A stretch of 64,000 bases of DNA. Origin: an uncultured Lachnospiraceae bacterium (GTDB taxonomy: Bacteria > Bacillota > Clostridia > Lachnospirales > Lachnospiraceae). The stretch is taken from the NCBI GenBank assembly GCA_910584205.1, contig CAJUAA010000012.1, positions 26,107 through 90,106 of the forward strand, read 5' to 3'. The notes below the pieces were generated by a model that saw only the letters and a list, made by a program, of their open reading frames with translations, was not told where the DNA came from and made no database searches. Made by a program: the position numbers and the translations under genes. This document shows, piece after piece, positions 7,513 through 17,022 of this stretch; the first letter of the stretch is position 1; each line of letters opens with the position of its first letter.

Positions 7513-7532
7513 ACTGTTATTACTACATTATT

Positions 7533-8465
7533 TTAACCTGCGACTTCATCGCGAAAACGTTCCAGCAATCTGTCAATCACATGCACCAGATGGCCGATCT
7601 CCGGCTTGGTAAGCTGCTCGTCTGCTCCCAGAGCCTCGCCCTTCAGCCGCATCTGATCGTCGATCAGAGACGAGAAAATAACCACCGGTATTTTCTTCAG
7701 CCGCGGATCGTCCTTCACCAGCTTGGTCAGACGGTGTCCGTCCATTTCCGGCATCTCGATATCCGTAACGATCAGGTTCACCTTATCGTACAAATCCGAA
7801 TCATGGCGAAGCGTCTCCAGATAGTTCCATGCTTCCTGTCCATTGTTGAAATTCTTCACATTCAGGAAACCTGCACGTTCCAGAGAATCATCGATCATCT
7901 TCTGCAGAAGCACAGAATCCTCTGCGATCACAAGCGGACTGTCACAGAGCGGGCGGTCGCCCAGCCGCTCTACCTCCGAAATCTGAATCGTTGTCTCCGG
8001 AGCGATCTCAGCCACGATTTTTTCAAAATCAAGGATCGTCACCAGCTCTCCCGCACACTGCGCAATACCGGTAGCTACGCCTTCCTCTCCATGGGACAGC
8101 GTCTTATCCGGCTTCTGGATATCTTTCCATGAAATCCGGCTGATTCCCTCAATGCTCTGGACACGAAACGCAACCGTCATCTTGTTGAAATTGGTCACGA
8201 TAAAGAGATCCCGGGGCTTGTGCTCCAGATCATTGCCGGTGAGATAATATCCCAGGTCAATCACCGTAATCAGAATATCTCTCGGCTTAAAGATTCCCTC
8301 CACTGCCGGATGGGCATGGGGCATAATCTTCACCTTTTCACTCATCATGATTTCCTTGACCTTTGCCACATTGATCCCATAAAACTCACCCTGGATCGTG
8401 AATTTCATGATTTCGATCTCATTGGTACCCGACTCAAGAAGAATACCCTCTTTTTCTTTCTCCAC
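7533..8465 (-). CDS. cheV: Chemotaxis coupling protein CheV (CheW plus receiver domain)
   Basis: The N-terminal CheW-like domain (residues about 15-165, with FYGINVAKVKEIM and VIDLGYYL) couples receptors to CheA. The C-terminal receiver domain (about 178-305) has the phosphorylatable Asp in LIVTDIEMPEMDG and a Lys in LTKPE. The start is a GTG with AAGGAG upstream. It is the last gene of the long fla/che operon, 18 bp after cheD. In Bacillus CheV acts in receptor adaptation along with CheC/CheD and CheB/CheR, all of which are present here. Confidence 0.93.
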   Translation of the reverse strand: MEKEKEGILLESGTNEIEIMKFTIQGEFYGINVAKVKEIMMSEKVKIMPHAHPAVEGIFKPRDILITVIDLGYYLTGNDLEHKPRDLFIVTNFNKMTVAFRVQSIEGISRISWKDIQKPDKTLSHGEEGVATGIAQCAGELVTILDFEKIVAEIAPETTIQISEVERLGDRPLCDSPLVIAEDSVLLQKMIDDSLERAGFLNVKNFNNGQEAWNYLETLRHDSDLYDKVNLIVTDIEMPEMDGHRLTKLVKDDPRLKKIPVVIFSSLIDDQMRLKGEALGADEQLTKPEIGHLVHVIDRLLERFRDEVAG

Positions 8466-8483
8466 TTGTATCCGCTCCTTCCT

Positions 8484-8969
8484 TTACAGATGCTTCTCCG
8501 GCTTGCCGGCTGTCCGGATGATGACATCCCCGTTGGCTATATTAATCAGCATGGTTCTGGCATAACTCCCGCCGGTATCCTCCGCCGCAATACGCATCCT
8601 TTCCTGCAACAATAACTTCTTCACCATTGCGGCATTCCTCTGTCCAATATTTCCGAAATCTGAATTGCCCCGGATCTCGAACATTTTGGCTCCCCCCGCA
8701 ATCTTCACTATGGTCCTGCTCTTCAGCATACCGAAAGCCGACATCTTGCGGATCATCTCCTGAAGTCCGCTGTCTGCATATTTAAATACCTTCGGATCGT
8801 TCGGATCCGTTCTGGAAGGCAGCATGATATGCAAAAGCCCGCCCAGCCGAATAGCCGGGTCATACATCGTAATCCCGATACAGGAACCCAGCGCGTAAGT
8901 AATGATCTGCCCCTCTCCCCGGGCAAACTTCATATCACCGATTCCTACTTTTAAGTCTCTTCCTGTCAA
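8484..8969 (-). CDS. cheD: Chemoreceptor glutamine deamidase CheD
   Basis: A 161-residue CheD. The catalytic Cys is in ALGSCIGI and the His in LLHIMLP, the characteristic pair. It deamidates selected Gln residues of chemoreceptors and is stimulated or sequestered by CheC. The start is TTG with AGGTG seven bases upstream, overlapping the cheC stop by four bases, so the two are translationally coupled, as is common for this interacting pair. Confidence 0.93.
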   Translation of the reverse strand: MTGRDLKVGIGDMKFARGEGQIITYALGSCIGITMYDPAIRLGGLLHIMLPSRTDPNDPKVFKYADSGLQEMIRKMSAFGMLKSRTIVKIAGGAKMFEIRGNSDFGNIGQRNAAMVKKLLLQERMRIAAEDTGGSYARTMLINIANGDVIIRTAGKPEKHL

Positions 8970-9595
8970 CTTGACACACCTAGTTTCTCTAATATCCTGT
9001 TCAGTGATGCAATATCCGGCAGCATCAGAAGTCCGTCTGAAAGCCTGGTCCCGTCCATGATAAATTCTGCGTTGATATACATCAGTTTATCTGTCTCATA
9101 ACCGTATTCCGCGATGGGAACCGTCAGAATGCCCCCCAGCATATTGACCGTAGAACTTGGAACAGACAGATCGATCTCCACCCCCACCAACTGCGCAAAC
9201 GCATTGACGTACGAGCAGATAATAATATTTCCCACCTCTTCCAGAGCAGAATAAGCCAGTTCATCCATCTCCTCAAAAGAAACGTATTTTGTTCCGATCA
9301 GCTTTTGCAGCACGGCATTGGCCATATCCATCTTGAAGATAAACAGAATCAGCCCGTTCACCTCATTGGACATCTGCACCAGAGTTGCCGCCACCAGCTC
9401 TTCCATCTCGCCGATCTTATTCACCGCGTCTTCATAGCCAAGAATACTGACTTCCGGAATGGCGATTCGGATCTCCTTCTGAAGAAGTTTGGACAGAGAA
9501 GTCGCCGCATGGCTCGTGCCAATGCTGCTGATCTCTTTCATTACGTCCAGATCTTGAAGGTTCATCTCTTCATAACTTTTTAATCTCATATCCAC
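8966..9595 (-). CDS. cheC: CheY-P phosphatase CheC
   Basis: A 209-residue CheC/CheX-family protein. Two phosphatase-type helices with the D/S-x3-E-x2-N pattern are visible: MKEISSIGTSHAATSLSKLL near residue 19 and LEEVGNIIICSYVNAF near residue 117. It would dephosphorylate CheY-P and bind CheD. FliY in the same operon has a CheC-like domain of its own, so at least two CheY-P phosphatase candidates are encoded. Confidence 0.92.
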   Translation of the reverse strand: MDMRLKSYEEMNLQDLDVMKEISSIGTSHAATSLSKLLQKEIRIAIPEVSILGYEDAVNKIGEMEELVAATLVQMSNEVNGLILFIFKMDMANAVLQKLIGTKYVSFEEMDELAYSALEEVGNIIICSYVNAFAQLVGVEIDLSVPSSTVNMLGGILTVPIAEYGYETDKLMYINAEFIMDGTRLSDGLLMLPDIASLNRILEKLGVSS

Positions 9596-9609
9596 CTCCT
9601 GCTGTCCGG

Positions 9610-10356
9610 CTATCCTCTCAGAGAATTGATCGTAGATTCCACCTCATCCGATGTGGTAACCATCTTCAGCGCATAGGTAAATGCCCGCTGCGCTTCTATG
9701 ACTTTCACCATCTCATCCGCCATATCCGTTCCCGAACTTTCCAGCGCTCCGGTGGTGAACACCGGATTCTCAATCAGGATCGGTTCCGCGCCCTCGTCTG
9801 AAGGAGCAAATTCATTGTCTCCCACATTCATAAGACGGCTCGGATTGTTGAACGTATAAAGAGCCACGCTCTGCCGGATGGCGCCCAGATCCTCGCCTGC
9901 ATTCTCATTATCCGCGATCTGTCCCACTTCAATAGGCTCCCGGTTGGCATCCAGCACCATCCGGTTGGAATCGGTCATCAAATAAAACTTTCCATCCAGT
10001 TCTCCTCTGTGAAAATGCCCGCTTCTTGTATATGTAATCTCACCTGTTCCCACGTCCTGCACCATGAAAAACGCATTGTCCTGCAGGATCGCAAAATCCA
10101 GCGGGCTTCTCGTCATGGCCACCGCCGATGTGCCAAAGTTGCTGTAGGTTCTCTGTACACGCATGCCGTCTCCTGCCTGAAGCTCCGTAACTGCCTCCGC
10201 CGAATCGTTCAGATTGTAATTGATCAGATCGGAAAACGCCACATTCTTGGGCTTGAAACCATGGTTGTTGATATTGGCGAGGTTGTTGGAAGTCACACTC
10301 AGCTTGGAAAGATACGCGGAAGCCCCAACTGCTGCCGAATAAAATGACTGATACAT
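9610..10356 (-). CDS. Flagellar hook-basal body rod protein (FlgG/FlgF-type)
   Basis: A 248-residue axial protein. The N-terminal heptad helix with SNNLANINNHGF and the C-terminal helix ending EVESTINSLRG are the conserved rod/hook termini; the centre has the FlgG-type segment YTRSGHFHRGELDGKFYL. Paired with the next gene it corresponds by position and type to FlhO/FlhP of Bacillus or FlgF/FlgG elsewhere. It is one of two tandem paralogues after fliA. I do not assign which is proximal and which is distal rod. Confidence 0.85.
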   Translation of the reverse strand: MYQSFYSAAVGASAYLSKLSVTSNNLANINNHGFKPKNVAFSDLINYNLNDSAEAVTELQAGDGMRVQRTYSNFGTSAVAMTRSPLDFAILQDNAFFMVQDVGTGEITYTRSGHFHRGELDGKFYLMTDSNRMVLDANREPIEVGQIADNENAGEDLGAIRQSVALYTFNNPSRLMNVGDNEFAPSDEGAEPILIENPVFTTGALESSGTDMADEMVKVIEAQRAFTYALKMVTTSDEVESTINSLRG

Positions 10357-10367
10357 AAAAATCCTCC

Positions 10368-11141
10368 TTACATTCTGCCGATGTCGGTTGCGGACTTGCT
10401 CATGACCTGATCGTACATCTTCAGCATCTGAGCCGCACTCTGCAGCGCTCTCTGGGAAGTAATCATGGAAGTCATCTCCTCCACCATGTCCGCGTTGGAC
10501 CGCTCCAGCGTCTTCCAGATCACCGCAGTCTCTCCCTGCAGCACTTCTCTGGATGCCGCATCTGTAGAATACAGCCCATAATCTTCTTTATGAAGGATAT
10601 CCTGATATTCTCCTTCAAAATCCACCACCCGAAGCGTTCCCAGCTCCTGGACCACCCCATCCTCGTTGTACCCATAGATCGTACCGTTGCTGACGGAAAA
10701 GTTCTCATTGTTGATCTGGATCGGCTGTCCGCCGGCGCCCTGTACTCTTCCCAGATTATTCAGTGTCAAATATCCTTCTTCATCCACGCGGAAAGAACCA
10801 TTCCTCGTGTAACGCACCCCGTCCGCCGTGTCGATACAGAAAAATCCTCTGCCGCTTAAAGCAAAGTCATAGATACCATCCGTCGGGTTGAAACTTCCCT
10901 GCTCATAATTCACATAGGTTCTCTGAGCCGTCCGAATCTTGGACGTGACGCCCAGCGCCTCATGCTCTCCCTTGTTCTTTCTTCCGGTCCGGTAGAGCAT
11001 CTCCTCTTCAAACGTGCTGCTGACCATCTTATCACTCTTATAACCCGGGGTCTGGACATTCACCATGTTGTTGCTGATGGTATTCAGATTTCTCTGCTGT
11101 GTCAGCATACCGGATGTCAGGTTATAAAATCCTTGATACAT
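10368..11141 (-). CDS. Flagellar hook-basal body rod protein (FlgG-type)
   Basis: A 257-residue rod protein beginning MYQGFYNLTSGMLTQQRNLN with ISNNMVNVQTPGYK, then a FlgG-like core (YTRNGSFRVDEEGYLTLNN), and a C-terminal helix with SMITSQRALQSAAQMLKMYD. It is 11 bp before its paralogue at 9610-10356. It is exported through the flagellar type III apparatus encoded in the same operon and assembles in the rod crossing the cell wall. Confidence 0.87.
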   Translation of the reverse strand: MYQGFYNLTSGMLTQQRNLNTISNNMVNVQTPGYKSDKMVSSTFEEEMLYRTGRKNKGEHEALGVTSKIRTAQRTYVNYEQGSFNPTDGIYDFALSGRGFFCIDTADGVRYTRNGSFRVDEEGYLTLNNLGRVQGAGGQPIQINNENFSVSNGTIYGYNEDGVVQELGTLRVVDFEGEYQDILHKEDYGLYSTDAASREVLQGETAVIWKTLERSNADMVEEMTSMITSQRALQSAAQMLKMYDQVMSKSATDIGRM

Positions 11142-11193
11142 CCTCTGTCTCCTCCTTATCTTTTTCTGTATTCCCGGCTTCCCTTCCGGTCTT

Positions 11194-11955
11194 CTATATA
11201 TAAGTACTCATATAGGCTTTCAGCTTCTTGATGGCGCCGCTGTGAATCTGAGAAATCCGCGGTTCGCTGACCCCCAGAATCCCTGCGATCTGCCCCATGT
11301 TGAGTTCCTCCACATAATACAGCGAGATCACAAGCTGCTCCTTCTCCTTCAGACTTGCCACCGCCTCCGCCAGCACCTGTCTGGATTCGCCCTGGAGATA
11401 TGCCTTTTCCGGCTGAGAACCCGAATCCTTGCTGGAAAGCTGCAGGGACTGGTGCTCATCCTCGTCATCAATCAGCATATCAAGGGACAGCACGTTCATA
11501 ATCACACTCATGCGCTGGAATTTCTTGTATTTTTTCACATCCATTCCAAGGTAGGCAGCAACCTCTTCATCCGTAGGATCGCCCCCCAGTGCGGTACGCG
11601 CTTCCTCCATCAGCCGAATCTGTTTTCTGAAGTCCCGGGGCATCCAGTCGTTCTTGCGCACCAGATCGATAATCATCCCCCGGATTCGTCTTGATATAAA
11701 AGTCTCAAACTTATTATCTCGCTCCGGGTCGTATCTGTCAATCCCTTTCATGATGGCAATCACGCCTTCATTGATGATATCCTCCGTCTGAAGGGATCCC
11801 GCATAGACACCCCGCATCTGAGATGCAATCGCCTTGACAATATAGAGATAACGCATAACCAGTTCCTGCTTGATCTCGATCCTGCCTCTTTCCCGGTACA
11901 TCTCAAGAAGCTCTTCATTTGACTTATCTTTTAGATTTCCTGTCCGAGCCATCAT
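11194..11955 (-). CDS. fliA: Flagellar sigma factor sigma-28 (FliA/SigD)
   Basis: A 253-residue sigma-70-family factor. Region 2 contains KFETFISRRIRGMIIDLVRK, region 3 DPTDEEVAAYLGM, and region 4 EEEL-type helix-turn-helix GQIAGILGVSEPRISQIHSG. It directs late flagellar and chemotaxis genes; a candidate target promoter lies at 36587-36612 ahead of cheA. It follows flhA by 18 bp. In Bacillus flhF, flhG and several che genes lie between flhA and sigD; here they do not. The anti-sigma factor FlgM is not in the window. Confidence 0.93.
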   Translation of the reverse strand: MMARTGNLKDKSNEELLEMYRERGRIEIKQELVMRYLYIVKAIASQMRGVYAGSLQTEDIINEGVIAIMKGIDRYDPERDNKFETFISRRIRGMIIDLVRKNDWMPRDFRKQIRLMEEARTALGGDPTDEEVAAYLGMDVKKYKKFQRMSVIMNVLSLDMLIDDEDEHQSLQLSSKDSGSQPEKAYLQGESRQVLAEAVASLKEKEQLVISLYYVEELNMGQIAGILGVSEPRISQIHSGAIKKLKAYMSTYI

Positions 11956-11973
11956 ATGTCATCTCCCTGCAGA

Positions 11974-14115
11974 TCAGGCACCTCGTTTCTCCGGATTTTC
12001 AAGAGTCAGGCTCCCGATCGACTGTATCTGAATATTGTTTGATATCTCATTAAAAGACAGCACCCTGACATTCGGATAAAACTGGTCGATGAGCCTGTAA
12101 AAATGAACTCTCATAACCTGAGAAGTCAGGATCACCGGATTCTGTGACAGGCTGTTGAATTTCTTAAGCTGCACGGTGATCTGGTTGATCAGGCTCTGAA
12201 GCACATCGGGACTCAGGGCCAGGTAATATCCCCGTTCTCCCTTGGACAGGCAGCCAACCATTGTACGTTCCAGCTCTGAATCCAGCGTAAGGACCTTCAT
12301 ACTGCCGTCCTCACAGTACAGCCGGGTGATTGTACGCTTCAGGGCCGTCCTGATATGTTCGATCAGGCCATCCACATCCTTGATCGGAAGTCCTGTCTCT
12401 GATATGCTCTCCAACGCAGTCTCAATAATCGTTTCCAGATCCTTGATCGGCACACCTTCTTTCATAAGGCTTGTCAGTATTTTCTGAAGCAGGCTGTAGT
12501 TGATATAATTGGGGAACGCCTCTTCAATCAGTTCCGGAGAATTCTTCTTGACATTTTCCACCAGATGAATGATCTCCTGTCTGGTCAGCAGTTCATGCGC
12601 ATGCTGCTTGACCACCTCCGACAGATGCGTTACCAGCACAGAAAGCGGATCAATGACCGTATATCCGTAAATCTCGGCAATCTCCCGATCCTCCGGACGG
12701 ATCCAGCGGCTGGGAATGCCGTATGCCGGCTCGATGGTCTCGATACCATCGATCTCTTTCTCCGGATTTTCCGGGTCCAGAGCCAGATAATAATCCACCA
12801 GCAGCTCGCCCTTTGCCACCTCTTCGCCTTTGATCTTGATACAGTACTGATTGGTGTTCAATCCGGAACTGTCCCGCAGACGGATGGACGGAATCACAAA
12901 TCCCATATCCTGGGCGTACTGCCTTCGGAAAATCACGATCCGGTTAATCAGCCTTCCGCCCACGGATTCATCTACCAGAGGAATCAGGCTGTAGCCGAAT
13001 TCCATCTCTATGGGCTCTACGGTCAAAAGGTTATATACATTATTGACGTCTTTATAATACTCTTCCTCCGTCACCTGGCGAAGCGGCTCTCCACCGGCCT
13101 CCGGTTCCGGAAAATCCTGCGCCGGACCGGGCGTTGGCCCCGAAAATCCTGCGCCCCCCGCAAGGGCGGGCTCTTCCTGAATCCGTCTGGACAGATAGTA
13201 GCCTCCGCTGATCAGTCCCACCGAAACGATCAGCAGCTGGATGACCGGCATTCCCGGAATCACTGTCAGTACCGCCATGACCACGCCGCTGATCATGATG
13301 GCCGTGGGCTGCGCCGTAAACTGTTTGGAGATGTCCTCGTTCAGGCTTCCTTCCGCTACGGCTCTGGTAACGATCATACCGGTTGCCGTGGAAATCAGGA
13401 GGGACGGGATCTGTCCCACAAGGCCGTCGCCCACCGTTGCGATAGAATAGGTGGTCGCCACCTCTCCCAGCGTTCCGCTGCCCTGCACCATACCGATGAT
13501 AATACCGCCGATCAGGTTGATACCCGTAGTAATCAGCGACATGATCGAATCGCCCTTTACGATCTTTGTAGCACCATCCATGGATCCGTAAAAGTCCGCC
13601 TCCCGCTGGATCTTCTCACGCCGCAGCTTGGCCTGCTGTTCATCGATCAGGCCGGAGTTCAGATCCGCATCGATGGCCATCTGTTTTCCCGGCATGGCAT
13701 CCAGGGTAAATCTGGCCGCAACCTCAGACACACGCTCAGCGCCCTTGGTGATAACCAGAAACTGCATCAGGACGATGATCAGATAGATGACCAGGCCGAC
13801 TACCACATTGCCCTGAAGAATGAAATCACCGAACGCCTTGATGATCTGTCCGGAAGAACCGGAATTGCTCAGAATGTTCCTGGTCGTGGATACATTGATA
13901 CCCAGACGGAACAGCGTCGTGATCAGAAGCAGCGACGGAAAGATCGCAAATTCCAACGGTTCCCGGATCGTCATGGTGATAACCAGGATCATCAGTGACA
14001 GCGACATATTCAAAATAATCGCCACGTCCACCAGCGCAGTGGGCAGTGGTATGATAAGCAAAAGGATAACTGTAAGTACAAACAGTACTACTGAGTAGCT
14101 TAATAATTTTTTCAT
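11974..14115 (-). CDS. flhA: Flagellar type III export gate protein FlhA
   Basis: About 713 residues: eight N-terminal transmembrane segments with the conserved FHIPEP-type region (PFAIFPSLLLITTLFRL-like, here FAIFPSLLLITTLFRLGIN) and a large cytoplasmic domain ending in the ring-forming part. It selects export substrates and uses the proton motive force with FlhB-FliPQR. I place the start at 14115, where GGAG lies six bases upstream; an ATG at 14127 is possible. It lies 72 bp after flhB. Confidence 0.95.
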   Translation of the reverse strand: MKKLLSYSVVLFVLTVILLLIIPLPTALVDVAIILNMSLSLMILVITMTIREPLEFAIFPSLLLITTLFRLGINVSTTRNILSNSGSSGQIIKAFGDFILQGNVVVGLVIYLIIVLMQFLVITKGAERVSEVAARFTLDAMPGKQMAIDADLNSGLIDEQQAKLRREKIQREADFYGSMDGATKIVKGDSIMSLITTGINLIGGIIIGMVQGSGTLGEVATTYSIATVGDGLVGQIPSLLISTATGMIVTRAVAEGSLNEDISKQFTAQPTAIMISGVVMAVLTVIPGMPVIQLLIVSVGLISGGYYLSRRIQEEPALAGGAGFSGPTPGPAQDFPEPEAGGEPLRQVTEEEYYKDVNNVYNLLTVEPIEMEFGYSLIPLVDESVGGRLINRIVIFRRQYAQDMGFVIPSIRLRDSSGLNTNQYCIKIKGEEVAKGELLVDYYLALDPENPEKEIDGIETIEPAYGIPSRWIRPEDREIAEIYGYTVIDPLSVLVTHLSEVVKQHAHELLTRQEIIHLVENVKKNSPELIEEAFPNYINYSLLQKILTSLMKEGVPIKDLETIIETALESISETGLPIKDVDGLIEHIRTALKRTITRLYCEDGSMKVLTLDSELERTMVGCLSKGERGYYLALSPDVLQSLINQITVQLKKFNSLSQNPVILTSQVMRVHFYRLIDQFYPNVRVLSFNEISNNIQIQSIGSLTLENPEKRGA

Positions 14116-14187
14116 TAACGACTCCATCCATCTATATAAACTATGCGGACTGTGCTCTTCTCATGCGCTCCCTTCCGAAAACGCCTG

Positions 14188-15261
14188 TCACTGAAGCATC
14201 TCGTCTCTGTGGTTGAGCCTGTAAATATATACCAGAAGCTCCGCCACCGCACTGTAGAATTCGGGGGGAATCTCCCTGTCTACCTCACAGGAAGCATACA
14301 TCGCTCTCGCCAGAGGCCTGTTTTCCACAATCGATACCCCATTTTCCTCGCCGATCTTCACGATTCTGAGCGCCGTATGGTCCTGGCCCTTTGCCAGAAC
14401 AACGGGGGCCCCGTTTTTATCCGGGTCATATTTTAACGCAACTGCAAAATGCGTCGGGTTCCTTACGATCACATCCGCCTCCGGTACATTCTGCATCATT
14501 CTGCTCATGGCCATCTGGCGCTGGATTCTCCGAATCCTTCCCTTAATCTCAGGATTTCCCTCCGTCATCTTGTATTCTTCCTTGACTTCCTGCTTGGTCA
14601 TCTTCAGATTGTTTTCATAATCCCATCTCTGATAGAGGAAATCGAAAAAGGCCACCACCGCAAATGCGATGCACACCTTCACGACCAGATCAAACACCAT
14701 CTGCAGCGCATACACTGTCGCACTGTAGACCGGCATGTCGATCATCCGCGCGATGGGCCGCAGGTCGCTCTGAAGCAGGTTGTAGAGCAGTACCAGCAGG
14801 ACGCTGATCTTGATGAGGTTTTTCACAAGATCCACGATTTTATTGAGACTGAACATTTTCTTCAGCCCGTTTATGGGATTCAGCTTGCTGAATTTGGGTT
14901 TCAGCGGCTTAAATGTAACAAGAAAACGAGTCTGTATGCCATACCCCAGAATACCCAGAAGCATGGCGACCAGAAGCAGCGGAAGCGAACACTTCAGCAG
15001 AGAAACGACGCTGAATACATAAATCTGAGGTGATCCCTCCAGAGGAGCATCCAGACTGACAGCAGAAAAAAAGAACTCCATATATTCCCGCACGCTCTCA
15101 TAGATGAGCGGCAGCACCAGCCGGATCATATAGAATACGCCCAGCAGCATGATTACCGTAACGACATCCTTGCTCTGAAATATATTGCCTTCCTGGCGGG
15201 CCTCTCTGCGCCGCTTACTGGTTGGCTGTTCGGTTTTCTCCTGCCCGTTTGCCTCCGCCAA
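14188..15261 (-). CDS. flhB: Flagellar export specificity-switch protein FlhB
   Basis: Four transmembrane segments follow the N-terminal EKTEQPTSKRRREARQEGNI signature. The autocleavage site NPTH is present in the C-terminal domain (VIVRNPTHFAVALKY), consistent with a functional hook-length switch. I favour the TTG at 15261 (GGGAG eight bases upstream) over the GTG codons at 15270 and 15267. It acts with FliK (25042-26205). Confidence 0.93.
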   Translation of the reverse strand: MAEANGQEKTEQPTSKRRREARQEGNIFQSKDVVTVIMLLGVFYMIRLVLPLIYESVREYMEFFFSAVSLDAPLEGSPQIYVFSVVSLLKCSLPLLLVAMLLGILGYGIQTRFLVTFKPLKPKFSKLNPINGLKKMFSLNKIVDLVKNLIKISVLLVLLYNLLQSDLRPIARMIDMPVYSATVYALQMVFDLVVKVCIAFAVVAFFDFLYQRWDYENNLKMTKQEVKEEYKMTEGNPEIKGRIRRIQRQMAMSRMMQNVPEADVIVRNPTHFAVALKYDPDKNGAPVVLAKGQDHTALRIVKIGEENGVSIVENRPLARAMYASCEVDREIPPEFYSAVAELLVYIYRLNHRDEMLQ

Positions 15262-15312
15262 GTTCACCACTCCCTTCTTCTGTCAGAAAAACTGCTTTCT
15301 CCTGTGGGCGCC

Positions 15313-16065
15313 CTATGCCAGGAGCATCAGCGCCTCCTCGATATACAAAAACATGTTGTCAATGATATCATACAGTTTGCTCGCCATAGGATTGAACAGA
15401 TAGACCAGCATCATCAGTCCCACGATGATCTTCAGCTGAAAGTTCACCGAGAACACATTGATCTGCGGGATCACACGCATGAGGATCCCCACTGCCGCCT
15501 CCGTCACCAGTTCCATGGCGATAATCGGAAATGCGAACTGCAGCCCCATGGCGATGCTTGTCTTGAAGATCTCCAGCATCAGCTCCGCAAGCTGCGGCCT
15601 TAACAGTACCTGGCCAAAGGGCACCAGCCGTGCCGATGTATAGATCAGCGCCAGCAGATGTACATGGCCGTCCCCTGCCAAAAATAAAAGCACCAGAAAT
15701 GTGTAATACATACCTGATGTAATTGTCATCTGTGTATTGTACTGAGGGTCATATACCTGCGCCATGGAAAGTCCCATGATATAGTCCACAATTGCAGCCG
15801 CAAAACGCACCACCGCAAAGGACAGCTCCATGGAAAATCCAATGGCAAAACCGACCATCAGCTCCTTGATCAGCATGACCGCAAATTCCAGTATCATCCG
15901 CGGTTCCTGCTGAAGCACTCCTCCCGTCCCTGTGTACATCAGGAAAGACAGTGCGAAGATCACAACGCCTTTGACCGCATACGGGATATTGGACCGTCCA
16001 AGTACGGGATTCAGGACAATCGCGCCCGTCATCCGCATCAATACAAGGGCAAAAAGGATGAACAT
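15313..16065 (-). CDS. fliR: Flagellar export apparatus protein FliR
   Basis: A hydrophobic protein of about 250 residues with six or so membrane segments and the FliR features RMTGAIVLNPVLGRSNIP and GFAIGFSMELSFAVVRFAAAI-like helix (split here to about residues 75-95). AGGAGG eight bases upstream marks the ATG at 16065. It begins four bases after the end of fliQ. With FliP and FliQ it forms the export gate. Confidence 0.93.
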   Translation of the reverse strand: MFILFALVLMRMTGAIVLNPVLGRSNIPYAVKGVVIFALSFLMYTGTGGVLQQEPRMILEFAVMLIKELMVGFAIGFSMELSFAVVRFAAAIVDYIMGLSMAQVYDPQYNTQMTITSGMYYTFLVLLFLAGDGHVHLLALIYTSARLVPFGQVLLRPQLAELMLEIFKTSIAMGLQFAFPIIAMELVTEAAVGILMRVIPQINVFSVNFQLKIIVGLMMLVYLFNPMASKLYDIIDNMFLYIEEALMLLA

Positions 16066-16069
16066 ACGG

Positions 16070-16333
16070 TCAGCCTCCTGCAATCACATTCATCATCTGC
16101 CTCAGGAAATCCTGAAGCATGGACAGGATCGTTCCTCCAAGAATCCCCATGACTGCCAGTATGGCGAGAAATTTGGGCACAAAGGTCAGAGTCTGCTCAT
16201 TGATCTGCGTGGCCGCCTGAAAGATCGATATGATGATACCCACCACCATACTGACCAGCAGAAACGGCAGGGCAAGCCTCAGCGCCATCACAAATGCCTG
16301 ATATAAAATACCCAGTATATCTGATTCTGTCAT
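16070..16333 (-). CDS. fliQ: Flagellar export apparatus protein FliQ
   Basis: An 87-residue protein with two transmembrane helices and the motifs ALRLALPFLLVSMVVGII and FQAATQINEQTLTFVPK, diagnostic of FliQ. The ATG at 16333 has AGGAG seven bases upstream and yields the normal family length; the upstream alternative adds six residues without a site. Confidence 0.95.
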   Translation of the reverse strand: MTESDILGILYQAFVMALRLALPFLLVSMVVGIIISIFQAATQINEQTLTFVPKFLAILAVMGILGGTILSMLQDFLRQMMNVIAGG

Positions 16334-16365
16334 CCGTAGACTCCTTTCCATTTCATCCTCTGATA

Positions 16366-17022
16366 CTACTTGAATCCTCTCACAATGTTGGAAAAGATCA
16401 GTTCCCAGCCATCCACCGTCACGAAAAGCAGAAGTTTAAAGGGCAGCGAAACCATGGCCGGAGGCAGCATGACCATACCCATGGACATCAGCGTAGTCGA
16501 TACGATGATATCCACCAGAAGGAACGGAAGATAGATACAGAAGCCTGCAATAAATCCTTTCTTCAGCTCACTGGTCATAAAAGACGGAACCACGACGGTC
16601 AGCGGATAGTCCATCGGATCTTCCTCCACCTCGGTACCCGACATGGCTATAAAATTGTCCAGTGTATTGACCTCTGTATTGCGCAGCATGAACTGCTTCA
16701 TGGGAACGACCATCCGATCGATGGCCTCCTCCTGCGTGATCTCTTCCCGCAGATAAGGCTGATATGCTTCCTCATTAATCTGGTCGATCACCGGACTCAT
16801 AATGTACAAAGTCAAAAATAAGGAAATACCCACCAGCACCATGTTAGGCGGCGCCTGCTGAACTCCCATGGCATTTCTCGTAAAAGAAATGATAATGATG
16901 GTCCTGGTGAACGAAGTCATCATGATCACGATGGAAGGAAGCAGCGCCACAAGGGTGAGCATAAAGATCAGTTCCAGAGTGGGAACGCTCCCACCATTCA
17001 ATTGTGTCAGTAGATCGCTCAT
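16366..17022 (-). CDS. fliP: Flagellar export apparatus protein FliP
   Basis: A 218-residue FliP without a long signal-peptide extension. FliP signatures are visible: MMTSFTRTIIIISFTRNAMG, QQAPPNMVLVGISLFLT and the C-terminal VDIIVSTTLMSMGMVMLPP. GGAG precedes the ATG, which overlaps the fliO stop (TGATG), implying coupling. Confidence 0.95.
   Translation of the reverse strand: MSDLLTQLNGGSVPTLELIFMLTLVALLPSIVIMMTSFTRTIIIISFTRNAMGVQQAPPNMVLVGISLFLTLYIMSPVIDQINEEAYQPYLREEITQEEAIDRMVVPMKQFMLRNTEVNTLDNFIAMSGTEVEEDPMDYPLTVVVPSFMTSELKKGFIAGFCIYLPFLLVDIIVSTTLMSMGMVMLPPAMVSLPFKLLLFVTVDGWELIFSNIVRGFK

Noticed and set aside
12565..13998. A 477-codon open frame on the plus strand
   Set aside because: It is antisense to flhA, with skewed composition and no recognisable domain.
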